Shown here one piece after another: positions 6,434 through 11,683 of a stretch of 25,075 bases of DNA (within the stretch, counting starts at the first letter, position 1; the number at the start of each line of letters is the position of its first letter). Source of the DNA: a virus; the IMG/VR virus record IMGVR_UViG_3300045538_000441, positions 1-25,075 of that record; one strand, 5' to 3'. Under the pieces are notes generated by a model, which did not search any database, was not told the DNA's origin, and worked only from the letters and a program-made list of their open reading frames with translations. Position numbers and translations under genes: made by a program.

Positions 6434-6654
6434 ACTCTGATATTTTATCTAAACTGGGTGTTGTGACGGATGCCGCGACACCATATGGTGTCGGGCTCAG
6501 TGTGTCGGTCGCGGCAAATCCTTCAACGACGAGTGAGGTACAATCAGCGATATTCAACAACACGTCTGATATGGTGTATAATGTTACATCCGGCGAGACG
6601 ATGAGCGCAACGTGGGGACTAATAAGTGAAGATGACCATGAAAATAGAGCATAA
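6430..6654 (+). CDS. Degenerate ATW-family protein
   Basis: 74 residues, starting in the ATGA overlap. Rich in Ser/Thr/Val with one recognisable SATWGL unit near residue 60. Function unknown. Followed at once by another small gene. Confidence 0.55.
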   Translation: MNSDILSKLGVVTDAATPYGVGLSVSVAANPSTTSEVQSAIFNNTSDMVYNVTSGETMSATWGLISEDDHENRA

Positions 6655-6655
6655 G

Positions 6656-6844
6656 ATGTTTATTGCGACGGTGAACGCAATGGATGTTGTGACGGGAGAT
6701 GTAATAACACATTCGACGCGGGGTGATGTACGGTACGTCGTAGCCGCGCTCGTCGGAGTTGCTACGATAGATATTACAAGAGCCGCAAAGAGAGAATCGT
6801 TGAACAGTGACGACGGGAAGTGGTCGGTAAAAGAAAATCGTTGA
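6656..6844 (+). CDS. Small hypothetical protein, ATW-family remnant
   Basis: 62 residues if started at ATG 6656, just after the previous TAA; GTG 6626 or ATG 6632/6638 are alternatives. Thr/Val/Asp-rich (VTGDVITHSTRGDV) with a basic C-terminus. Its TGA (6842-6844) is part of the TTGACT box of the first tRNA promoter. Confidence 0.55.
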   Translation: MFIATVNAMDVVTGDVITHSTRGDVRYVVAALVGVATIDITRAAKRESLNSDDGKWSVKENR

Positions 6845-6869
6845 CTTTTCAAATTTCATACTATATATT
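6841..6869 (+). promoter_or_regulatory. Promoter of the first tRNA segment
   Basis: TTGACT (6841-6846) containing the upstream TGA; 17 nt; TATATT (6864-6869). The first tRNA begins 27 nt later. Confidence 0.75.
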
Positions 6870-6895
6870 GGTATTGTTCTTTAAACAGTAATAAT

Positions 6896-6988
6896 GCTGT
6901 CGTGACCGGAATGGATGATCGGCTCGGGCTTCTATCCCGAATGAGATAACATCAAACACTATAGGTTCGAATCCTATCGACAGTACCA
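6896..6988 (+). tRNA. tRNA-Arg(TCT) with a 20-nt variable region
   Basis: Acceptor GCTGTCG/CGACAGT (G1-T72), A73 and encoded CCA. Anticodon arm TCGGG-CTTCTAT-CCCGA gives anticodon TCT. T-arm ATAGG-TTCGAAT-CCTAT. Between them are 20 nt instead of the usual 4-5 of an Arg tRNA, with a possible GAT/ATC mini-stem, so the shape is class II-like. Confidence 0.85.
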
Positions 6989-6992
6989 TAAA

Positions 6993-7066
6993 GCACCCTT
7001 GACAGATTGGCCATGTTCTTGCCTTCCAAGCAAGCGAAGCCGGTTCGATTCCGGCAGGGTGCTCCA
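6993..7066 (+). tRNA. tRNA-Gly(TCC)
   Basis: Acceptor GCACCCT/AGGGTGC, T73, CCA encoded. Anticodon arm CTTGC-CTTCCAA-GCAAG. T73 fits bacterial Gly tRNAs. Lies 4 nt after the Arg tRNA. Confidence 0.95.
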
Positions 7067-7140
7067 AATAATCTGTCGAATCGAACCAGTGTCTATCGGA
7101 CAACGCCATACGAAAACGTTGTAAAAAACTAAACATTTCA

Positions 7141-7168
7141 TTGACGAAAGTTAAATCTGATGTATAGT
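7141..7168 (+). promoter_or_regulatory. Internal tRNA promoter
   Basis: TTGACG (7141-7146), N16, TATAGT (7163-7168); the tRNA starts 15 nt downstream. Confidence 0.8.
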
Positions 7169-7182
7169 TATGGAAGTCGAAA

Positions 7183-7254
7183 GCGGACTTAGTGTAGTGT
7201 AACACGGGACCTTCCCAGGTTCAATCGGTGGTTCAACTCCATCAGCCCGCTCCA
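7183..7254 (+). tRNA. tRNA-Gly(CCC)-like, probably degenerate
   Basis: Acceptor GCGGACT/AGCCCGC with one A-C mismatch, T73, CCA. D-stem GTGT/ACAC closes a loop of only 6 nt without GG. The anticodon stem GGACC/GGTTC closes a 6-nt loop TTCCCA, giving CCC if read in the normal register. The short loops and mismatch suggest decay or a frame-altering tRNA. Confidence 0.65.
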
Positions 7255-7256
7255 CA

Positions 7257-7363
7257 GATGAGTGTAGTTCAGTGGTAGATCAAGGCACGTCTATGATGGT
7301 AAAAGACACCGCAAAAGCGACGATGGAAGCCTAGGCCGGTGGTTCAAATCCTCCCACTCATCC
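7257..7363 (+). tRNA. tRNA-like gene with about 40 extra nt in the anticodon region
   Basis: Perfect 7-bp acceptor GATGAGT/ACTCATC and a T-arm GGTGG-TTCAAAT-CCTCC (one mismatch). The D-arm looks like TAGTTCAGTGGTAGA. The part between D- and T-arm is about 40 nt too long and holds mini-hairpins (GTCT...AGAC, CGC-AAAA-GCG) enclosed by AGGC/GCCT. Anticodon cannot be assigned. It may contain an insertion or be a fusion of two tRNAs. Confidence 0.5.
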
Positions 7364-7375
7364 CGAAAGATTTAG

Positions 7376-7403
7376 TTGACGGAAAGAAAAAGTGGTGTAG
7401 AGT
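7376..7403 (+). promoter_or_regulatory. Internal tRNA promoter
   Basis: TTGACG (7376-7381), N16, TAGAGT (7398-7403); tRNA-Glu starts 34 nt later. Confidence 0.8.
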
Positions 7404-7436
7404 AGTTGAAGTTAGTTGATCTTTGTAGAACGTAAT

Positions 7437-7512
7437 AGTGTCGTCGTATAACGGTTAATACTCTCGGCTTTCAACCGAAGAACGGCGGGTTCAACTCCCC
7501 CCGACACTACCA
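7437..7512 (+). tRNA. tRNA-Glu(TTC)
   Basis: Acceptor AGTGTCG/CGACACT, A73, CCA. Anticodon loop CTTTCAA in a TCGG/CCGA stem. Canonical T-loop TTCAACT. Confidence 0.92.
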
Positions 7513-7520
7513 TTTAGAAT

Positions 7521-7596
7521 TGCGGGTTGGAGAAGTCCGGCCCATCTCGTTACGCTCATAACGTAAAGATCCTTGGTTCAAATCCAAGACCCGCTA
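7521..7596 (+). tRNA. tRNA-Met(CAT), initiator-like
   Basis: Anticodon arm TTACG-CTCATAA-CGTAA gives CAT. Two initiator traits are visible. Positions 1 and 72 do not pair (T1/T72, next to GCGGGT/ACCCGC). The D-stem GAGA/TCTC has A11-T24, the purine-pyrimidine order typical of bacterial initiators. The three G-C pairs usually at the base of the initiator anticodon loop are missing, so the assignment is not certain. CCA is not encoded. Confidence 0.8.
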
Positions 7597-7618
7597 CAGA
7601 ATTTTAACTCACGTTCCA

Positions 7619-7660
7619 TGTGAACGAGGAGCTAGGTGTGGATTTAGGTTCACACTTCAT
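7619..7660 (+). terminator. Possible terminator after the first tRNA segment
   Basis: TGTGAAC (7619-7625) pairs with GTTCACA (7648-7654) around a 22-nt loop, followed by cttcatttt. Weak U-tract. Confidence 0.4.
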
Positions 7661-7683
7661 TTTCAGAAAAAAAGAAAAAAGAT

Positions 7684-7711
7684 TTGACTTTTAGAAAACT
7701 CGGTCTATACT
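7684..7711 (+). promoter_or_regulatory. Promoter of a short transcript
   Basis: TTGACT (7684-7689), N16, TATACT (7706-7711). Followed by an 18-codon ORF and a terminator. Confidence 0.8.
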
Positions 7712-7721
7712 TATTGACGTA

Positions 7722-7778
7722 ATGATGACAACCAAACACAATTTTATTAAGCGCGATTGCCAAGGAGGCAACGGCTGA
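7722..7778 (+). CDS. Possible 18-residue microprotein or leader peptide
   Basis: ATG ATG start 10 nt after the -10, the spacing used by other genes here. The peptide reads MMTTKHNFIKRDCQGGNG. It is closely followed by a terminator hairpin, so the whole unit is about 130 nt and could instead be a small RNA. No homolog recognised. Confidence 0.4.
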   Translation: MMTTKHNFIKRDCQGGNG

Positions 7779-7803
7779 TTCTTCGTGTTTATACCGAATG
7801 TCG

Positions 7804-7840
7804 CCGTCAACCTCCGAAAGTAGTTGACGGTTTTTTGTTT
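7804..7840 (+). terminator. Strong intrinsic terminator
   Basis: CCGTCAAC (7804-7811) / GTTGACGG (7823-7830), 11-nt loop, then TTTTTTGTTT. Confidence 0.9.
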
Positions 7841-8000
7841 TGGGTTTTTAGTCTGTTTCCCTTTAAAAAATGTCAGACCGTAGAGGTAGAGTCTAAACGA
7901 CAGAACCGGGTTCTAAAAGAACTCACCAACGAAGGTCAAGCGTGACGACAGCACGAAATACTGTCGTTTAGTGTCACGTCATAATAGTTATTGGACAACT
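7841..8000 (+). other. Non-coding stretch before the HNH gene, with nested hairpin
   Basis: No credible gene. It contains a nested inverted repeat, CGACAG/CTGTCG (7946-7967) inside GTGA/TCAC-type outer pairs, directly before the HNH gene. Could be a terminator, a leader structure or the boundary of the mobile element. Confidence 0.4.
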
Positions 8001-8561
8001 ATGTATGACATTAAAGGAAAAAAATTTGGTAAATTAACCGTTGTAGAATTTTCACATTTAACAAAATGGAAGCATGCAACGTGGAAATGTAAGTGTGATT
8101 GTGGCAGAGAAATCTTCACTCAAACACGATTGTTAAGAGATGGAAGTAAAACAAACTGTGGGGCTTGGTGTGAACAACGAAATCTTGCGAAAAAACATCC
8201 TAACTGGAAAGGATTTGGAGAGATAAGTTTATCCCAGTTTCACCACATCAAAAAAGATGCAATTAGCAGGGGAATTCATTTTGACATAGGTATTGAATTT
8301 ATGTCAAACCTGTTTCTTAAACAAAATCGTAGATGTGCGTTATCTAATGTGGAGATTTCTATGGGAAGTTATAAGAAAAAAGTAAATGATAAAACCGCGT
8401 CATTGGATAGAATAGACAGCTCACTTGGTTACACTGTGGATAATGTTCAATGGGTTCATAAGGATATAAATAAAATGAAGTGGGATTTCAAAATGGACCG
8501 ATTTTTGGAGTTAGTGGAGAAAATTCACAATCATAAAAATCCCGCTGTAGCTCCAATGTAG
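8001..8561 (+). CDS. HNH-family homing endonuclease
   Basis: 186 residues from ATG 8001 (the frame is open to GTG 7971, but family members typically start with a D-x-x-G-KKFGKLTV segment as here: MYDIKGKKFGKLTVVE). A Cys cluster follows (WKCKCDCG, then NCGAWC). The C-terminal nuclease region reads LDRIDSSLGYTVDNVQWVHKDINKMK, the His-Me/HNH form common in phage homing endonucleases. The gene is AT-richer than its surroundings and its last codons lie inside tRNA-Phe, as expected for a mobile gene targeting a tRNA. The protein would cut an unoccupied tRNA locus; target unproven. Confidence 0.85.
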   Translation: MYDIKGKKFGKLTVVEFSHLTKWKHATWKCKCDCGREIFTQTRLLRDGSKTNCGAWCEQRNLAKKHPNWKGFGEISLSQFHHIKKDAISRGIHFDIGIEFMSNLFLKQNRRCALSNVEISMGSYKKKVNDKTASLDRIDSSLGYTVDNVQWVHKDINKMKWDFKMDRFLELVEKIHNHKNPAVAPM

Positions 8562-8615
8562 AGCGGTCGCCTGAAGAGCGACGCGTTGCCAGTTCAAGTC
8601 TGGCCGGCGGGACCA
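8541..8615 (+). tRNA. tRNA-Phe(GAA), overlapped by the HNH gene
   Basis: Acceptor CCCGCTG/CGGCGGG, A73, CCA. Anticodon arm GTCGC-CTGAAGA-GCGAC. T-loop TTCAAGT. The HNH stop codon TAG (8559-8561) is the TAG of its D-loop. Confidence 0.95.
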
Positions 8616-8681
8616 TTTTATCACGGAACGGGTTTGTTCCCGCTAGTCGTATGAGTATGGAGTCATGTTTGATAAATTTTT

Positions 8682-8755
8682 GGGGTATTAGTGTAATGGT
8701 TTAGCAACAGCATCCTGTCACGGTGCAAGAACGGGTTCGATTCCCGTATATCCCG
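8682..8755 (+). tRNA. tRNA-Asp(GTC)
   Basis: Acceptor GGGGTAT/ATATCCC, G73; anticodon arm GCATC-CTGTCAC-GGTGC. CCA not encoded. Confidence 0.93.
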
Positions 8756-8774
8756 CAGTTCAGTTTGATTTAAT

Positions 8775-8846
8775 TCCAGAGTGGGATAACGGTAGTCCTC
8801 CGTCCTGTTAAGACGAAAGGTGTTTGTTCGACTCAAACCTCTGGAG
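8775..8846 (+). tRNA. tRNA-Asn(GTT), copy 1
   Basis: Acceptor TCCAGAG/CTCTGGA, G73; anticodon loop CTGTTAA in CGTC/GACG; D-stem GGA/TCC; T-loop TTCGACT. CCA not encoded. Confidence 0.93.
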
Positions 8847-8852
8847 CATAAT

Positions 8853-8928
8853 GGTCACGTAATTCAATGGATAGAATGCTCGCCCGATTAGCGAGACGTT
8901 GTGGGTTCGACTCCTACCGTGAGGACCA
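8853..8928 (+). tRNA. tRNA-like, anticodon position GAT with C33
   Basis: Anticodon arm CTCGC-CCGATTA-GCGAG places GAT (Ile) at 34-36, but position 33 is C instead of U. The D-loop (TTCAATGGATAGAAT) is Arg-like. The acceptor GGTCACG/CGTGAGG has two G-G mismatches at the end, followed by ACCA. Probably degenerate or of changed identity. Confidence 0.6.
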
Positions 8929-8934
8929 AAAATT

Positions 8935-9117
8935 ATGAATTCACATGTTACAAAAGAATTGATTGACAAATACCCAAATCTTGAATTCCGAGGGAAATCA
9001 TATTTCAAGTCTGGTAAAAAATACATTAAAGCCAGATACAAAGACCCGGAGATAAGATTGATTTTTAAGAGACGATTTGAATACTCTTTTGAAGAAGATT
9101 TCTTTTGGTTCGTTTGA
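8935..9117 (+). CDS. Small AT-rich ORF between tRNAs, possible endonuclease remnant
   Basis: 60 residues, Lys/Phe/Tyr-rich (MNSHVTKELIDKYPNLEFRG; ends EEDFFWFV). It starts 6 nt after one tRNA and ends 2 nt before the next. Composition resembles the mobile genes here more than the phage core genes, but no motif is visible. Confidence 0.45.
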   Translation: MNSHVTKELIDKYPNLEFRGKSYFKSGKKYIKARYKDPEIRLIFKRRFEYSFEEDFFWFV

Positions 9118-9119
9118 AT

Positions 9120-9191
9120 GGCCCTATCGTCTATCGGATAAGACCACTTGTTCTCAACAAGAAAAGCTCAGTTCGATTCTGAGTAGGGCTA
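9120..9191 (+). tRNA. tRNA-Glu(CTC)
   Basis: Acceptor GGCCCTA/TAGGGCT, A73; anticodon loop TTCTCAA in CTTG/CAAG; T-loop TTCGATT. CCA not encoded. Confidence 0.9.
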
Positions 9192-9208
9192 CAGTTGGTT
9201 GTTGGAAT

Positions 9209-9284
9209 TCCGGTCTAGCTCAATTGGTAGAGCTTTCGGTTGTTACCCGAATGGTTTCAGGTTCGAGTCCTGAGTCCGGAGCCA
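9209..9284 (+). tRNA. tRNA-Asn(GTT), copy 2
   Basis: Acceptor TCCGGTC/GTCCGGA with one T-T mismatch, G73, CCA. Anticodon arm TTCGG-TTGTTAC-CCGAA. Canonical D-loop (CAATTGGTAG) and T-loop. Confidence 0.92.
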
Positions 9285-9291
9285 AATTTAT

Positions 9292-9363
9292 TCCCGAGTA
9301 ATGTTAAAGTAGCATGCGCGGCTGTTAACCGTGACGAGAGGGTGCATAGTCCTTCCTTGGGAG
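9292..9363 (+). tRNA. tRNA-Asn(GTT)-like, copy 3, with aberrant D- and T-loops
   Basis: Acceptor TCCCGAG/CTTGGGA and anticodon arm CGCGG-CTGTTAA-CCGTG are good. The D-loop (TTAAAGTAG) lacks GG, and the T-loop is TGCATAGT (8 nt) without TTC. The two normal elbow partners are thus missing together. Confidence 0.65.
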
Positions 9364-9373
9364 CCTTTAGTTT

Positions 9374-9449
9374 GCCTGTATAGTGAAATTGGAAATCACG
9401 TCACTCTACGAAAGTGAAATTCTTGGTTCGAGTCCAAGTAAAGGCACCA
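9374..9449 (+). tRNA. tRNA-Arg(ACG)
   Basis: Anticodon arm TCACT-CTACGAA-AGTGA; D-arm GTGA/TCAC with TTGG; T-arm CTTGG-TTCGAGT-CCAAG; acceptor GCCTGTA/TAAAGGC with one G-A mismatch; ACCA. A better acceptor match, GCCTTTA, lies 11 nt upstream (9363-9369), suggesting a small duplication or insertion. Confidence 0.88.
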
Positions 9450-9454
9450 GTGCG

Positions 9455-9544
9455 GAGAGAAGATAGACGTAAAACTTGATCAGTAGCCGCGCTACCTGAT
9501 GGTAGGGAGTCGTGGTTGGAACTATGTGAAATCCTTTAATCTCG
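9455..9544 (+). ncRNA. Structured RNA element, copy A
   Basis: Shares the paired-end motif of the seven-copy family: 5' AAG-AT-AGACGT and 3' GTGAA-AT-C-CTT, extended by GAGA/TCTC. Internal hairpin ATCAG...CTGAT with TAG/CTA. Lies between tRNA-Arg(ACG) and tRNA-Lys(TTT). Confidence 0.65.
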
Positions 9545-9573
9545 ATGCCCGATTTTTTAGTTGAGAATTTAAC

Positions 9574-9661
9574 GCTGTCGTTCCCTTAGTTGGCCGAAAG
9601 GACCGGACTTTTAATCCGGCGAGGTAACACTCCATCGTGGGTTCGACTCCCACCGACAGCA
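9574..9661 (+). tRNA. tRNA-Lys(TTT) with long variable arm, copy 1
   Basis: Acceptor GCTGTCG/CGACAGC, A73. Anticodon arm CCGGA-CTTTTAA-TCCGG. The variable region is 17 nt with a GAG/CTC stem, and the D-arm contains TTGGCCGA as in Ser/Leu-type tRNAs. T-arm GTGGG-TTCGACT-CCCAC. Class II shape with a Lys anticodon. Confidence 0.88.
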
Positions 9662-9674
9662 TCAGTTTATTTAC

Positions 9675-9751
9675 GGGTCGTTAACTCAAGTGGTTTAGAG
9701 TCCTGCCTCTTAAGCAGCGAGATGCTGGTTCAAATCCAGCACGACCCACCA
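9675..9751 (+). tRNA. tRNA-Lys(CTT), copy 1
   Basis: Acceptor GGGTCGT/ACGACCC, A73, CCA. Anticodon loop CTCTTAA in CTGC/GCAG. Normal 5-nt variable loop. Confidence 0.94.
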
Positions 9752-9772
9752 TTTAGCCATGTGAGATGAAGG

Positions 9773-9850
9773 TTATTATTGGTGTAAGAGCACATTTCCA
9801 CATTACGGAAAAGGATATGAACCCGGCACGGCCGGCCGAATCATAATAAT
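9773..9850 (+). pseudogene. tRNA-like remnant
   Basis: A tRNA-sized stretch closed by TTATTAT (9773-9779)/ATAATAA (9843-9849), with an anticodon-like arm TTTCC-ACATTAC-GGAAA. There is no normal D-loop or T-loop (a CCGGC-ACG-GCCGG hairpin sits where the T-arm should be). Not assignable to an isotype. Confidence 0.35.
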
Positions 9851-9876
9851 AAATGAAGTAAGTCGCATGGTAAGCA

Positions 9877-9937
9877 ACTGATAGACCTCGGCGCCGAGGG
9901 AACGTTATTACGTGAAATCCAGACCCCTTTTTGTTTT
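9877..9937 (+). ncRNA. Structured RNA element, copy B (short), with T-rich tail
   Basis: Carries CTG-AT-AGA (from 9878) and GTGAA-AT-C-CAG (to 9922) around a CCTCGG-CGCC-GAGG hairpin. The pyrimidine/T-rich tract after it (cccctttttgttttt) could make it a terminator ahead of the gene at 9958. Confidence 0.5.
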
Positions 9938-9957
9938 TGTATCATATTTATTGTTAT

Positions 9958-10647
9958 ATGACAAAAACCGAATTAAAAGAAGTGATAAAAAATGTGATTC
10001 TTGAAGAGTTAAAAAATGATCCATGTTGGAAAGGATATGAGATGGTAGGAATGAAGGATAAAAATGGTAAATCCGTTCCAAACTGTGTGCCAATAAAGGA
10101 AAATGAGGAGTCTAATAACTATATGTTTTGGCAGAATCTCAAAACCATAAATCACGCAACCAGTGAATTGTTAAAAATGGATGTCAACAAACTTGATATG
10201 CTTTTAGCCGATGGTCATGGATGGGCTTTGGATCACGTTTCAACTTCTGCTGACGACATAGAGGAAGTTTATCATTTCGTTGAGAGTAACATAAATGAGT
10301 CTCGTAAAGATTCGGAGGACGAACATACTATTAAAACAGATGAAGAACTACTTGAGTTTCTACACTTTTTAAAAGAAGATTCATTGATAAATGAGAATTT
10401 AAAAGAAGCCGAATATCGTGGACGAAAGGTTAAGTTAAACAAACCTATGCGTGGAGATGTAAAAAAGTTCAAGGTATTTGTCAAAGATCCAAAATCTGGA
10501 AATATAAAGAAGGTTAATTTTGGTGATCCTAAGATGAGAATCAAAAAAAATAACCCTAAACGAAGAAAATCTTTCAGAGCCAGATTTAACTGTGAAAATC
10601 CAGGTCCAAAGACTAAAGCTAGATATTGGAGCTGCCGAAAATGGTGA
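9958..10647 (+). CDS. Virion-type protein with prohead-core-like segments
   Basis: 229 residues. The segment NDPCWKGYEMVGMKDKNG (about 20-37) and the C-terminal block (KLNKPMRG..., FGDPKMRIKKNNPKRRKSF, ARYWSCRKW) resemble segments I know from head-core or scaffold-associated proteins of T4-like cyanophages and pelagiphages. The C-terminus is strongly basic. The role here is inferred: capsid assembly or DNA packaging support. It is an unusual inhabitant of a tRNA array, has AT-rich codons, no SD, and its TGA (10645-10647) lies inside tRNA-His, so the pair may have moved together. Confidence 0.7.
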   Translation: MTKTELKEVIKNVILEELKNDPCWKGYEMVGMKDKNGKSVPNCVPIKENEESNNYMFWQNLKTINHATSELLKMDVNKLDMLLADGHGWALDHVSTSADDIEEVYHFVESNINESRKDSEDEHTIKTDEELLEFLHFLKEDSLINENLKEAEYRGRKVKLNKPMRGDVKKFKVFVKDPKSGNIKKVNFGDPKMRIKKNNPKRRKSFRARFNCENPGPKTKARYWSCRKW

Positions 10648-10720
10648 TATTGTTGTAATGGTTTTAGCATCACTTCCTGTGAAGAAGTCGGAGCGGGTTC
10701 GATTCCCGTATATCACCCCA
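10643..10720 (+). tRNA. tRNA-His(GTG) with G-1
   Basis: G-1 (10643) pairs with C73, the His identity hallmark. Acceptor GTGATAT/ATATCAC, CCA encoded. Anticodon arm ACTTC-CTGTGAA-GAAGT. The first bases are shared with the last codons of the upstream gene. Confidence 0.93.
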
Positions 10721-10741
10721 ACAATTAAGTCAAAATAACCG

Positions 10742-10769
10742 TTGACGTTTTTAGAAAAAGTGGTAGTAT
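10742..10769 (+). promoter_or_regulatory. Internal tRNA promoter with +1 at the tRNA 5' end
   Basis: TTGACG (10742-10747), N16, TAGTAT (10764-10769), extended TGn. Only 7 nt separate it from the tRNA, so the primary transcript may begin at or next to the mature 5' end. Confidence 0.8.
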
Positions 10770-10776
10770 TGTCCTT

Positions 10777-10861
10777 GGTCAGACGAACTCATACTGATCA
10801 GTGAGTCGTGGACGATAAGTGATTATCACAAGTAAAACGGTTCGACTCCGTTGTTTGACCA
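10777..10861 (+). tRNA. tRNA-like gene, isotype not assignable
   Basis: Acceptor GGTCAGA/TTTGACC, A73, T-arm AACGG-TTCGACT-CCGTT and D-arm ACTCA/TGAGT are convincing. The anticodon region (10824-10843) forms GATAA-GTGA-TTATC with a 4-nt loop rather than 5 bp plus 7 nt. Has its own promoter. Confidence 0.6.
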
Positions 10862-10910
10862 TCTTAATTTTTTGAAAGGTTTGTAGTAATCTGCAGGTTG
10901 TTACAAACTG

Positions 10911-11033
10911 GTGGATAGACGGTTTTAGTCAAAACGCTCTTCTAAGTGGTAGGATGCCGGCAGAAAGCTGGTAAATGGTGGTTTCGATGCCCACCGCGTA
11001 GCGACGTTAAACCGGAACAACGTGAAATCCCAC
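10911..11033 (+). ncRNA. Structured RNA element, copy C
   Basis: Ends pair as GTGG-AT-AGACGG / CGTGAA-AT-C-CCAC. A second stem CGGTTT/AAACCG lies just inside, followed by GCCGGC...GCTGG and GGTGG...CCCACC hairpins. Lies between two tRNAs. Confidence 0.7.
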
Positions 11034-11046
11034 ACCCAAATTTAAT

Positions 11047-11123
11047 GGGCCAGTAGCATCAATGGTAATGCGTCTCACTTGCAATGAGAAATTTGTGGGT
11101 TCGACTCCCACCTGTGTCCACCA
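11047..11123 (+). tRNA. tRNA-Ala(TGC) with a bulged acceptor stem
   Basis: Anticodon arm TCTCA-CTTGCAA-TGAGA. T-arm GTGGG-TTCGACT-CCCAC. The acceptor GGGCCAG pairs with CTGTGTCC only if one T is bulged (8 nt opposite 7). A73, CCA. Confidence 0.85.
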
Positions 11124-11133
11124 TTTTTTGAAT

Positions 11134-11216
11134 GCCTAAGTCGCATAGCGGCGATTGCACCGTTTTTGTAAAGCGGAATACAAACACCGGGGGTTCGAGT
11201 CCCTCCTTAGGCTCCA
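11134..11216 (+). tRNA. tRNA-Thr(TGT), copy 1, 12-nt variable region
   Basis: Acceptor GCCTAAG/CTTAGGC, T73, CCA. Anticodon arm CCGTT-TTTGTAA-AGCGG. Variable region AATACAAACACC is longer than the usual 4-5 nt. T-loop TTCGAGT. Confidence 0.9.
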
Positions 11217-11303
11217 GTTTTATCGAATTTGCGTTTCAATCCGTGATTCTATACAGTGATATTCGACTGTGATAACGGGAAAAATAGAGCGCCCATTTCA
11301 GTT

Positions 11304-11380
11304 GGGTCGGTAGTTCAATTGGTTTAGATGCGCGCCTCTTAAGCGTTGCGATATGGGTTCGAGTCCCATCCGGCCCACCA
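11304..11380 (+). tRNA. tRNA-Lys(CTT), copy 2
   Basis: Acceptor GGGTCGG/CCGGCCC, A73, CCA. Anticodon loop CTCTTAA with stem GCGC/GCGT. T-arm ATGGG-TTCGAGT-CCCAT. Confidence 0.92.
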
Positions 11381-11388
11381 AAAATTTA

Positions 11389-11516
11389 GACGGATAGATG
11401 TGAAAGGCCCCATTACGGGATGAGTAACAGAATAGGTTGATAAACATTAGTAGTTGTGACCACCGCCCGGGCTGCAAAGGTGGAGACTACAAGATGTAAA
11501 CCAGTGAAATCCCGTC
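11389..11516 (+). ncRNA. Structured RNA element, copy D (long form)
   Basis: Ends GACGG-AT-AGATGTGAAAGG / GTGAA-AT-C-CCGTC. Inside: CCC...GGG hairpin, the word GATGAGTAA, then a long nested arm GGTT/AACC, ACAT/ATGT, GTAGT/ACTAC, CCACC/GGTGG topped by GGGCTGCAAA. The stems match those of copy E with compensatory base changes. Confidence 0.8.
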
Positions 11517-11529
11517 GGCCTTTCCAAAT

Positions 11530-11603
11530 TGGGATGTAGCATAATGTATTGCACCTCGCTTTGAACGAGAAGATTGGGGGTTCAAGTCCCTCCGTCCCAG
11601 CCA
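11530..11603 (+). tRNA. tRNA-Gln(TTG)
   Basis: Acceptor TGGGATG/CGTCCCA, G73, CCA. Anticodon loop CTTTGAA in CTCG/CGAG. Confidence 0.94.
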
Positions 11604-11608
11604 TCCAT

Positions 11609-11682
11609 AGTCCCTTAACATAACGGCCGTGTGCTCGTCTCTGAAACGAGTTAAATTGGTTCGACTCCAATAGGGACTGCCA
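11609..11682 (+). tRNA. tRNA-Gln(CTG)
   Basis: Acceptor AGTCCCT/AGGGACT, G73, CCA. Anticodon arm CTCGT-CTCTGAA-ACGAG. T-arm ATTGG-TTCGACT-CCAAT. 5 nt after tRNA-Gln(TTG). Confidence 0.94.
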
Positions 11683-11683
11683 C

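Noticed and set aside
7757-7945. 62-residue ORF MPRRQRL...
   Set aside because: It reads straight through the strong terminator at 7804-7840 and overlaps the microORF; basic low-quality sequence.
11217-11303. Hairpin region ACAGT...ACTGT between tRNA-Thr and tRNA-Lys
   Set aside because: Some inverted repeats, but neither a tRNA nor the seven-copy element can be folded convincingly.
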